This document shows positions 8,626-15,121 of a stretch of DNA of 27,213 nucleotides, one piece after another. The notes below the pieces were generated by a model, which saw only the letters and a program-made list of their open reading frames with translations, was not told where the DNA came from and did no database searches. Within the stretch, counting starts at the first letter, position 1. Every line of letters starts with the position of its first letter. The DNA is from Clostridiales bacterium (GTDB taxonomy: Bacteria; Bacillota_A; Clostridia; Saccharofermentanales; Saccharofermentanaceae), in assembly GCA_017537905.1 (NCBI GenBank), contig JAFYJX010000041.1, forward strand, positions 1 through 27,213. The letters run 5' to 3'. Made by a program: the position numbers and the translations under genes.

Positions 8626-9750
8626 ATGAGTAAGGCTGGTTCCGGCGTTGTAAGACTTCGCGGGAAAGACGGTCTTAAGGCCGTCGACTATTATCTTGTC
8701 ATTCCTGTTCTTACCATGACGATAATCGGCCTTTTTGTTCTTCAGAAAGTTTTATCCAAAGGTTATGCCGCATACCCCGGAAACTACTACAGACAGGTAG
8801 TAGCTACCGTAGGCGGCGTTATGGCTGCATTGATCATCTCTTTGCTCGATGAGCACCTGCTTAAGGTATTGGGACGTATCATCTATGCTGCAGCGTTATT
8901 CCTTCTGATACTTGTTCCTATCGACGGTTATTCGCTGGCGGGAACATGGGGCGCCGACTCATGGCTGAAGCTCCCTGTTATCGGTAATTTCCAGCCTTCA
9001 GAGCTCGCAAAGATAGGCCTGGTCATGCTGGCGGCTGATATCTTCGAACAGATGCATAACAAAGAAGTCACCATGCTCAAAGGCTTCGGTAAGATGGCTG
9101 CGGTATATGCGCCGCCGATGCTGCTTATCCTCGCGCAGCCTGACTTCGGTACCGCGATGGTTATCATATTTACTTTTATCTGCATGCTGTTTGCGTGGGG
9201 AGTACGATACAGATACTTCCTTCTCGCATTCTCATCTTTTGTCGTTATCATCGTCCCGCTGGTATGGTCATTCTATCTGAAGCCTTACCAGAAGGAGAGG
9301 ATCTTATCGCTCCTGTTCCAGGGTTCATCACCGCAGTCAGAGTACAATCTCCAGCAGTCCAAGATGGCAATTGCTTCAGGCGGCCTTTCCGGAAACCACA
9401 CCGGAATCTTAACGTCCGTTCCGGTTAAGGAGAGTGACTTTATTTTCGCCGCCATATCAGAGCATATGGGATTCATCGGAACGACGACGGTCATTATCCT
9501 CGCATTCTTCTTCCTTTGCAGATGCCTGTATGTTGCTGCGAAGGTCAAGTCAAAGTCCGCATCCTACATGATGACCGGATTTACAGGATATTTTGCTTTC
9601 CACTTTATCGAGAATATGGGCATGGCAGTAGGGCTTCTTCCGATCACCGGCATTCCTTTGCCGTTCATGAGTCTCGGAGGCACGGCGATGCTCATCAACT
9701 ATATCGCGTTCGGAGTTTTGCTGAACATTTCGATCAACCGAAATATGTAG
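8626..9750 (+). CDS. rodA: SEDS peptidoglycan glycosyltransferase, RodA type
   Basis: A 374-residue polytopic SEDS protein. It polymerises lipid II into glycan strands and normally works with a class B PBP in cell elongation or shape. Visible motifs are FQPSELAKI, the VKESDFIFAAISEHMGFIG loop with the likely catalytic aspartate at residue 271, and GIPLPFMSLGGTAML near the C-terminus. I call it RodA rather than FtsW because of the KESDFIF version of the motif and because a separate FtsW lies in the dcw cluster. It starts two bases after the lgt stop. No class B PBP gene is adjacent; the only one in the window is at 16814. Confidence 0.9.
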   Translation: MSKAGSGVVRLRGKDGLKAVDYYLVIPVLTMTIIGLFVLQKVLSKGYAAYPGNYYRQVVATVGGVMAALIISLLDEHLLKVLGRIIYAAALFLLILVPIDGYSLAGTWGADSWLKLPVIGNFQPSELAKIGLVMLAADIFEQMHNKEVTMLKGFGKMAAVYAPPMLLILAQPDFGTAMVIIFTFICMLFAWGVRYRYFLLAFSSFVVIIVPLVWSFYLKPYQKERILSLLFQGSSPQSEYNLQQSKMAIASGGLSGNHTGILTSVPVKESDFIFAAISEHMGFIGTTTVIILAFFFLCRCLYVAAKVKSKSASYMMTGFTGYFAFHFIENMGMAVGLLPITGIPLPFMSLGGTAMLINYIAFGVLLNISINRNM

Positions 9751-9765
9751 TGCCGGAGGCATCTC

Positions 9766-12036
9766 ATGAAGGGCAGATGGAGACAGAATCTTCATATCGA
9801 ACCTCCTGAAGGTTGGATGAACGACCCTAACGGACTGTGCTATTTTGACGGCTTTTATCATGTTTATTTCCAGTATTCCCCGGGCACGCCTGATGGCGAA
9901 AGTGTCCGCCGCTGGGGCCATTATGTGAGTTCCGATCTTCTCTCGTGGAAATATAAGGGCATCGTTCTTGACGCAGATATTCCTGAAGACCGCGACGGCG
10001 TCTTCTCCGGTTCGGCGCTTGTTTCCGGTGACCATATCGAATTCTTCTATACGGGCAATGTCATGGAAGAAGGCGATCACGATTATGTTCTGGAAGGCCG
10101 CGGCGCGAATGTCATTAATGTCACTTCTTCCGACGGCTCGAAAATGTCATCTAAGAAAGTATTGCTCCGCAACGGCGATTATCCTGATTTCTGTTCATGC
10201 CACGTAAGAGATCCGAAGGTTTGGCTCGAAAACGGCATCTTTAAGATGGTATTGGGTGCGCGCACCAAAGACGATCACGGATGCGTGCTTCTTTATGAGG
10301 GCAAGGACACAGATTCATTTGAATATAAGGGCTGCTTAACGGTTCCTGATTTCGGATTTATGTGGGAATGCCCTGATATGTTTACACTTGGCGGAAAGAA
10401 ATTCCTCGCTTTATGTCCCCAGGGAGTAACCCGCGAAGAATACAGACTGCAGAACATTTTCCAGAGCGGGTATTTTACTGTAGAAGGTGATGAGCTTTCT
10501 GATTTTGAAGAATTTGATTGCGGCTTCGATTTCTATGCGCCTCAGACGTTCGTCAGCCCTGACGGCAGAAGGATCCTCATCGGCTGGATGGGCATTGGTG
10601 ATGACTCGTATACAAATCCGACGACCGGTCTCGGCTGGCAGCATTGCCTGACTCTGCCGCGTGAGTTGTCTCTGGGCTCTGACGGAAAGATCCTGCAAAA
10701 TCCCATCCGTGAATTTGATTCATTGAAGAAGAATACCAGAACCATCGAAGGCGAAGTGTGGGAAGGACTGCCTTTTGAGGTAAATGCATCCGATTTTGCT
10801 GATAGTGCTTCGGTAAGCATTTCCGGTGCTGAGATCACCTGGAATAAGGCAGACGGCATTTTGAAACTGCATTTTACAAACAGCGAAGGTTACGGCAGGG
10901 GAGAGAGAAAAATCCGCATTGCCTCTTTGGATTCGATCCGCATTATCGCTGACGTATCTTCATTGGAAATTTATATAAACGGCGGCCGTTACGTTATGGG
11001 TACGAGGTTCTATCCCGAGCACCGTCAGGTGAAGGCTGCAGTTAACGGTGCTTCCGCTTCTGTAAGTGCGCTCAGACTTAATGACACGCTCGTTGCGATC
11101 GGCGAAGCCCTGATAGATTTCATTCCCGATAAAAAGGGCTGTGAATTCCACGAAGTCGGTTCTTTCGCTCCTGCGACAGGCGGCGCTCCCGCAAATGTCT
11201 GCGGAGCATTCTCGAAGCTCGGCGGCAAATCCAGAATGATCACCCAGCTGGGCAAAGATCCTTTCGGGGACATCATAACAAGGACATTGAATGAAGCGGG
11301 TGTTGATACATCCTGCATCTCATATACAACTGAAGCAAATACCGCGCTCGCATTCGTAAGCCAAACGACGGACGGGAAGAGCACTTATTCTTTCTACAGG
11401 AATCCGTCGGCGGACATGCTTTTCGAGCCTTCCTCCATAACGCCCGAAATGTTTGACGACTGCTATGCGCTCCATTTCTGCAGCGTATCTCTGGGCGACT
11501 TCCCGATGAAGGACGCTCACCGCGCCGCTATCACCATCGCGAAAAGGCAGGGCGCCATCGTAAGCTTCGATCCCAACCTCCGCTTCATGCTCTGGGACGA
11601 TAAGGATGCGTTAAAGCGCGTCATCTGGGAATTTATCCCCTCCTGCGACATCATCAAGATATCTGATGAAGAACTGGAGTTTATAACAGGCTGTTCAGAT
11701 ATCAGCGGAGCGCTTCCGCTGTTGTTCGTAGGAGGCGTAAAGCTTGTTATCCTCACCAAAGGCAAGGACGGCGCTGAATGCTTCAGTGCTTCAGGCAGTG
11801 TGTCTTCGGTAAGTCCTGCTGTTGCTGCGGTCGATACCACCGGTGCAGGCGACGGCTTTATCGGTTCGTTCCTGTGGAAGTTAAGGTCGCTTGGTATCGG
11901 GAAGGAGTCGCTTGGTGGCTGCCCGCTTTCTGTTTTGCAGGAGTGCTTAGACTTCGCTAACCGTTTCTGCGCGGTCAGCGTCCAGCGCAAAGGTGCGATA
12001 CCGTCGTATCCGGAGTTAAAGGAAATAAATATTTAA
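9766..12036 (+). CDS. Fusion of GH32 beta-fructosidase (sucrose/sucrose-6-P hydrolase type) and PfkB fructokinase
   Basis: One uninterrupted 756-residue frame encodes two enzymes. Residues 1-440 are a complete GH32 protein: nucleophile D20 in WMNDPNG, FSGSA, transition-state D149 in HVRDPK, acid/base E201 in WECPD, then the GH32C beta-sandwich ending in DVSSLEIYINGGRYVM and ALRL. PfkB starts almost without linker at V443 (VAIGEALIDF), continues with ATGGAPANVCGAFSKLGG, GKDPFGD and DPNLRF, and ends with DTTGAGDGF (catalytic D696). There is no signal peptide, so it should be cytoplasmic. The likely job is splitting sucrose, sucrose-6-P or short fructans and phosphorylating the released fructose. 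GGAGG (9755-9759) lies 6 bases before the ATG and rodA ends 15 bases upstream. Arginine is often CGC/CGT, unlike infB. No PTS or sugar transporter is in view. Confidence 0.9.
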   Translation: MKGRWRQNLHIEPPEGWMNDPNGLCYFDGFYHVYFQYSPGTPDGESVRRWGHYVSSDLLSWKYKGIVLDADIPEDRDGVFSGSALVSGDHIEFFYTGNVMEEGDHDYVLEGRGANVINVTSSDGSKMSSKKVLLRNGDYPDFCSCHVRDPKVWLENGIFKMVLGARTKDDHGCVLLYEGKDTDSFEYKGCLTVPDFGFMWECPDMFTLGGKKFLALCPQGVTREEYRLQNIFQSGYFTVEGDELSDFEEFDCGFDFYAPQTFVSPDGRRILIGWMGIGDDSYTNPTTGLGWQHCLTLPRELSLGSDGKILQNPIREFDSLKKNTRTIEGEVWEGLPFEVNASDFADSASVSISGAEITWNKADGILKLHFTNSEGYGRGERKIRIASLDSIRIIADVSSLEIYINGGRYVMGTRFYPEHRQVKAAVNGASASVSALRLNDTLVAIGEALIDFIPDKKGCEFHEVGSFAPATGGAPANVCGAFSKLGGKSRMITQLGKDPFGDIITRTLNEAGVDTSCISYTTEANTALAFVSQTTDGKSTYSFYRNPSADMLFEPSSITPEMFDDCYALHFCSVSLGDFPMKDAHRAAITIAKRQGAIVSFDPNLRFMLWDDKDALKRVIWEFIPSCDIIKISDEELEFITGCSDISGALPLLFVGGVKLVILTKGKDGAECFSASGSVSSVSPAVAAVDTTGAGDGFIGSFLWKLRSLGIGKESLGGCPLSVLQECLDFANRFCAVSVQRKGAIPSYPELKEINI

Positions 12037-12069
12037 ATACCGCTGTCATATCGGTCCCTAAAAGTTGTC

Positions 12070-12075
12070 TATAAT
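12070..12075 (+). promoter_or_regulatory. Perfect -10 hexamer before the sigma-factor gene
   Basis: TATAAT occurs 19 bases before the sigma ATG. The -35 region is poor: CATATC at 17-bp spacing or TGTCAT at 20. If used, transcription would start near 12082, inside the AAGGGGG ribosome-binding site (12080-12086), giving an unusually short leader of about 13 bases. It may instead be chance. Confidence 0.35.
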
Positions 12076-12094
12076 AGTAAAGGGGGATCTCTTA

Positions 12095-12655
12095 ATGACT
12101 GATGAAGGTATTGTTAACTTATATTGGGACCGGAACGAATCTGCCATAACAGAGACTGATCTGAAATACGGCAAGTATTGTTTTACGATCGCATATAATA
12201 TTCTCTTCAACAAAGAGGATTCGGACGAATGTGTTAATGACACATATAACAAAGCATGGTATTCGATTCCTCCGCAAAGGCCGGTTATCTTATCAGCTTT
12301 TCTGGGCAGGATAGTCCGTAATATTTCACTTAACAGATATAAAGAGAACAACGCGCAAAAGCGCGGCGGCAGTCAGCTTCCGCTGATCTTAGATGAGATC
12401 GGTGAGATCGCGTCAGATATGCCGGGTCCGGATGATGAGCTGATAAAGAAGCAGATGGTTCAGGCTGTTAATGCCTTTCTGAAAAGCCTCCCTCAAGACA
12501 AAAGGGTAATGTTCGTCCGCCGTTACTGGTATGCGGATGATATAGGAGCGATCGCAAAACGAATGGGGACGAGTGCGAATAACGTTTCGGCCGAGATCCG
12601 CCGTATCAGGATCAAGCTTCGCGGCTATCTTGTGGAAAGGGGGTTCGATCTATGA
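12095..12655 (+). CDS. RNA polymerase sigma-70 family factor, ECF type
   Basis: A 186-residue protein with the two-domain layout of extracytoplasmic-function sigma factors. Region 2 (about residues 13-85) has the YNILFNKEDSDECVNDTYNKAW -10-binding/core-binding helix pair. Region 4 (about 125-183) has LPQDKRVMFVRRYWYADDIGAIAKRMG followed by the helix-turn-helix NNVSAEIRRIRIKLRGYL. Between them is a short acidic linker and no region 3. The start is ATG 12095, 8 bases after AAGGGGG; the in-frame TTG at 12065 lacks a site. The TGA overlaps the ATG of the next gene by four bases, the usual coupling of ECF factors and their anti-sigma factors. Target promoters are not evident from the window. Confidence 0.85.
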   Translation: MTDEGIVNLYWDRNESAITETDLKYGKYCFTIAYNILFNKEDSDECVNDTYNKAWYSIPPQRPVILSAFLGRIVRNISLNRYKENNAQKRGGSQLPLILDEIGEIASDMPGPDDELIKKQMVQAVNAFLKSLPQDKRVMFVRRYWYADDIGAIAKRMGTSANNVSAEIRRIRIKLRGYLVERGFDL

Positions 12656-13665
12656 GAAAAGAGGACTTTTTCACATCTCTCGAAAACATTGATGAGAGCT
12701 TCATAGAAGAGGCCGAGCAGTATAAAGGCTCCAAACTGAATAATCCTGTTTTTATGTATATAGGAATGGCCGCATCGCTCCTTGTTGTTGCAGGTGTTGC
12801 CTTGATGTTTTTGTTAATGAATAGAGAAGATGCCACGGTTGAGACAAATGTTGAAACTGCTATTCCTACTGAAGTTATCATCAACGGAACCGGTTTAACA
12901 GAAGTATCGAAAGAGATATTTAATGCCAGAGATGACCGGATAAAGATGCTTCAGCCGCTTGATGCCGAGATTCCGGACGGGTCTGTTGTTGTATTTCTTC
13001 ATCCGTCAGGTTCCGTATATCTTAATGGCATGGAGGGTTGGTATGCTCCTGATGAACAGGATGTTTGGAAATCGGTGATCCTTGATGCGGTCAGCCATGC
13101 TAAGGATAAGCAGTATGATACATTCCCGCATGGTGACATGATGTCCATACATTTCGTATGGAAACATGATGGTGTTGAAGAATACTGGCAGTTAGCTAAC
13201 GACGGTTCTTTGTGGGGCTCCAGTTCTCCTGAAAACGGTTCCGGCAATGATATGTTCACAAAGAATTATATTGCGCCTGAAGATGCGGCCCGGGTGGCAG
13301 CTCTTATGAAGCAGCTCTACGACTTCTTTGGAATGGATCCTATTAAGCCGGACGAGATAGGAGAGATAACATATGCTGAATTAACAGTAAAGGGTAAGAC
13401 TTATACCCTCGATGATAAGGTGAAACTCAGTTATTTGGGAACCACTCTGAAGAAAGGCGAACTGACAACGCCAAGCGGATGCCCGTGGGCAACGTTGAAA
13501 CTTTCAAGGTCTGACGGAACGACTATTTCGCTTTCTCTTGCGTGGGACGGATGCGCCATCTGGCATTCGGATGGCAAACACTACAGGTATGGTGATTATA
13601 AAGCTGCGGAAAGCATATTCCAACTTTTTGGAATAGATATGCAGCACATACTTGATTCAAATTGA
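12652..13665 (+). CDS. Putative membrane-anchored anti-sigma factor with unrecognised ectodomain
   Basis: A 337-residue single-pass membrane protein. Residues 1-32 are cytoplasmic and contain the ENIDESFIEEA motif often found at the N-terminus of Firmicute anti-sigma proteins. A membrane segment spans about 33-56, and the rest should be extracellular. I do not recognise the ectodomain. It seems to hold two related beta-rich modules, about 90-230 and 236-337, each ending in a short helix (MKQLYDFFGMD and ESIFQLFGID). Two cysteines in the second module (GCPW and DGCAIW) could form a disulphide. The GGAAAGGGGG site at 12634-12643 lies inside the sigma gene. Anti-sigma function is inferred from the overlap with the sigma gene and from topology. 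Confidence 0.75.
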   Translation: MRKEDFFTSLENIDESFIEEAEQYKGSKLNNPVFMYIGMAASLLVVAGVALMFLLMNREDATVETNVETAIPTEVIINGTGLTEVSKEIFNARDDRIKMLQPLDAEIPDGSVVVFLHPSGSVYLNGMEGWYAPDEQDVWKSVILDAVSHAKDKQYDTFPHGDMMSIHFVWKHDGVEEYWQLANDGSLWGSSSPENGSGNDMFTKNYIAPEDAARVAALMKQLYDFFGMDPIKPDEIGEITYAELTVKGKTYTLDDKVKLSYLGTTLKKGELTTPSGCPWATLKLSRSDGTTISLSLAWDGCAIWHSDGKHYRYGDYKAAESIFQLFGIDMQHILDSN

Positions 13666-13686
13666 TTTAGAAAAAGGGGTGATAAT

Positions 13687-14178
13687 ATGCGAAAACTCAT
13701 CAAATTGATCTCTGCTGTAATGCTCGCTTGTCTGCTTCTTTGTTCCTGCGGCAAGATAAATGGTTATAAGAAAAAGGATCTGATCCCTGTTGATGAGACG
13801 CCTGGTTTTTCCAATATCCAGGTTTTCCTTGTGGACTATAGCGAGGGCAAAGACATCACGGTTAAGATAAAGAATCTTTCGGACGAAGTCTTTTGTTACG
13901 GCGAATACTATTCAATACAGATATTGGCTGACGGCGTCTGGTATTATGTGCCTTACGTAAACGAGAATATGGTTCACGATCTGGGCCACGAACTGCAGCC
14001 GGGTGCAAGTGATGTGCTGACTTACAGCCTGTATCCTTACGGCGGTAAGCTTAATCCCGGTCATTACAGGATTGCCTGCTGTGACGGCGGTGATAAGAAG
14101 AATATCTATTACGCGGAATTCAATGTAATGGATGACGGGCGCTATACGTGGGAGATAGTAGAACCCACGGGGACATAA
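13687..14178 (+). CDS. Small lipoprotein with Big_14-like immunoglobulin fold
   Basis: A 163-residue secreted lipoprotein. The N-terminus is RKLIKLISAVMLACLLLCSCG, a lipoprotein signal peptide with lipobox LCSC and lipidated Cys21, so Lgt (also in this window) would process it. The mature part (about 40-155) resembles the bacterial Ig-like Big_14 pattern: VKIKNLSDEVFCYGEYYSIQ, then the DGVWYYVPY strand, HELQPGASDVLTYSL and KLNPGHYRIAC. The family assignment is from memory of such proteins and has no known enzymatic role. An AAAGGGGTGAT site precedes the ATG and the gene starts 21 bases after the anti-sigma stop, so it is probably the third gene of that operon and perhaps part of the sensing output. 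Three additional cysteines (VFCYG, ACCDG) are present. Confidence 0.75.
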   Translation: MRKLIKLISAVMLACLLLCSCGKINGYKKKDLIPVDETPGFSNIQVFLVDYSEGKDITVKIKNLSDEVFCYGEYYSIQILADGVWYYVPYVNENMVHDLGHELQPGASDVLTYSLYPYGGKLNPGHYRIACCDGGDKKNIYYAEFNVMDDGRYTWEIVEPTGT

Positions 14179-14204
14179 GGTTGTAATAATTTTATATAAA
14201 GGAT

Positions 14205-14231
14205 AGGCGGCTTCTGGCCGCCTTTTTCTTT
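14205..14231 (+). terminator. Rho-independent terminator after the lipoprotein gene
   Basis: A 7-bp stem (AGGCGGC 14205-14211, GCCGCCT 14217-14223) with a 5-base TTCTG loop is followed directly by TTTTTCTTT. It lies 27 bases after the lipoprotein stop and closes the sigma/anti-sigma/lipoprotein operon, insulating it from the dcw cluster. Confidence 0.9.
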
Positions 14232-14246
14232 GCTGGAAAACCCATG

Positions 14247-14354
14247 TTGAAGAAATGTTGAAGAAATTGCGTGTTTTCTTCAACGAAAACACGGATTTAC
14301 CCGGGTTTCCGAGAAAATGTTGAAGATTTTGGTGGTTTTCTTCAACATTTCTTC
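14247..14354. repeat. Nested inverted-repeat cluster built on a TTGAAGA motif
   Basis: TTGAAGA occurs three times forward (14247, 14258, 14320) and twice inverted (TCTTCAA at 14277 and 14339). The copies build an outer perfect 18-bp inverted repeat (14249-14266 with 14337-14354), hairpin A (14257-14266/14275-14284), hairpin B (14270-14278/14285-14293) and hairpin C (14315-14326/14339-14350). A and B share bases and exclude each other. The cluster lies between a terminator and the mraZ promoter. I cannot name the element; it could be a REP/MITE-like unit, a regulator-binding array or a small structured RNA. Confidence 0.75.
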
Positions 14355-14549
14355 GACCGCTTTTCGCAGTGACGGAATATGACACGAAATGAGGTAATAG
14401 TGTGTCAGTTTTCGTCGGTTTTACACCCTGATAATGGAATGTGACTTGGGTAAATCCCTCTAAACGAGTCGGTTTTTGACATGAAGAGACCCCTGAAAAC
14501 GACATAGAAAAAATCTTTAACAAATTTCCAAGAAATTACAAAAAACCTC
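14355..14549. other. Non-coding stretch upstream of the mraZ promoter
   Basis: I see no convincing gene here. It holds a 6-bp inverted repeat (TGACAC 14380-14385, GTGTCA 14402-14407), GGGTAAATCC (14448-14457) that is the reverse complement of GGATTTACCC at 14294-14303, and a GTCGGTTTT direct repeat (14414 and 14468). A perfect -35 hexamer TTGACA (14476-14481) has no acceptable -10 at 16-18 bases; the best is GACATA after 19. The last 50 bases are A-rich. Some of these may be operators or chance. Confidence 0.4.
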
Positions 14550-14578
14550 TTGCGTTAAAAAAAGATTACGAATAGAAT
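14550..14578 (+). promoter_or_regulatory. Sigma-A-type promoter of the mraZ/dcw operon
   Basis: TTGCGT (14550-14555) and TAGAAT (14573-14578) are separated by exactly 17 bases. Transcription would start near 14585 and give a leader of about 105 bases. The A-rich tract just upstream could act as an UP element. It sits where the dcw promoter is expected. Confidence 0.7.
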
Positions 14579-14586
14579 ACAGATGT

Positions 14587-14631
14587 GTGGTGATTTAGGG
14601 AGAAAATTCCCATTCAGGTGGAGGAAAGTGG
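14587..14631 (+). promoter_or_regulatory. Candidate MraZ box repeats
   Basis: GTGG tetramers begin at 14587, 14618 and 14628, with AGGG at 14597, so copies lie 10, 21 and 10 bases apart on one helix face. The last is within AAAGTGG, which resembles MraZ operators described in other bacteria. They lie just downstream of the predicted start site, so bound MraZ would block the operon, consistent with autoregulation. Assignment rests on the spacing and position. Confidence 0.5.
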
Positions 14632-14693
14632 CTGAAATTGAGGCCGCGGCCTTCACTTTAACACAAAATCAAGTTTTAAGAGACTCAGGATGA
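14628..14693 (+). CDS. Possible 21-codon leader ORF overlapping the mraZ start
   Basis: A GTG at 14628 opens a frame of 21 codons that ends in TGA at 14691-14693, overlapping the mraZ ATG (ATGA). AGGTGG (14616-14621) lies 6 bases before the GTG and is a better ribosome-binding site than anything before mraZ itself, where only a CAGG touches the ATG. This suggests translational coupling. The same bases are candidate MraZ boxes, and the GTG falls in a possible AAAGTG/CACTTT stem (14625-14630/14654-14659). A 21-codon open frame can arise by chance, so this is tentative. No homology is recognised. Confidence 0.3.
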   Translation: MAEIEAAAFTLTQNQVLRDSG

Positions 14694-15121
14694 GAGACGT
14701 AAAGAAAGTAGACGCTAAGGGAAGATTCTTCATCCCTGCTAAACAGAAAGAGTTGCTGGGCGAAGAGGTTGTCGTAACAAACAGCCTTGATGTCGGCTAT
14801 CTTTGCGTTTACTCGAAGGATTATTTCGATAACAAGATCATGCCTCAGCTCAGTAAACTTAACACGATGGACGCCAATGCCCGTAAGATCAAGAGAGCCA
14901 TTATCGGTGAGGCCTGCGAAGTCAACGTTGACTCACAGGGAAGGATCGCCGTTAACAGCGAACTTTGGGACAGGATCGGCGCTAAGCCCGGTGACGAGAT
15001 CTGCGTATTTAATGACGCAGGCAAGTTGGATATCTGCACTAAGAGTTTCTATGACAGCGAAGATCACGATCTTAGCAGCATAGAAGGATTGGAGACGAAG
15101 TATTATGTTGAAGGTCTCTGA
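14690..15121 (+). CDS. mraZ: Transcriptional regulator MraZ
   Basis: A 143-residue protein with two AbrB-like half-repeats, KKVDAKGRFFIPAK (residues 5-18) and NVDSQGRIAVNSELWDRIGA in the second half. MraZ forms rings, binds GTGG-type repeats upstream of its own gene and represses the dcw operon. The N-terminus is about three residues shorter than usual; no upstream in-frame start exists before a TGA at 14639. Its own ribosome-binding site is weak. It overlaps rsmH by 17 bases. First gene of the dcw cluster. Confidence 0.95.
   Translation: MRDVKKVDAKGRFFIPAKQKELLGEEVVVTNSLDVGYLCVYSKDYFDNKIMPQLSKLNTMDANARKIKRAIIGEACEVNVDSQGRIAVNSELWDRIGAKPGDEICVFNDAGKLDICTKSFYDSEDHDLSSIEGLETKYYVEGL

Noticed and set aside
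9766..12036. Two adjacent genes misread as one (GH32 and kinase)
   Set aside because: The frame is continuous and no stop, ribosome-binding site plus start, or frameshift occurs near the junction at 11085-11092.
14247..14354. CRISPR array
   Set aside because: Repeats are 7-18 bases, in both orientations and irregularly spaced; there are no spacer-sized units and no cas genes.
14476..14506. Promoter using the perfect TTGACA at 14476
   Set aside because: No acceptable -10 lies at 16-18 bases; the best match, GACATA, needs a 19-base spacer. The 14550-14578 promoter is much better.
13912..14523. 203-codon minus-strand frame across the lipoprotein end and the non-coding region
   Set aside because: It runs through the terminator and the inverted repeats, lacks any recognised domain, and half of it mirrors a real gene.
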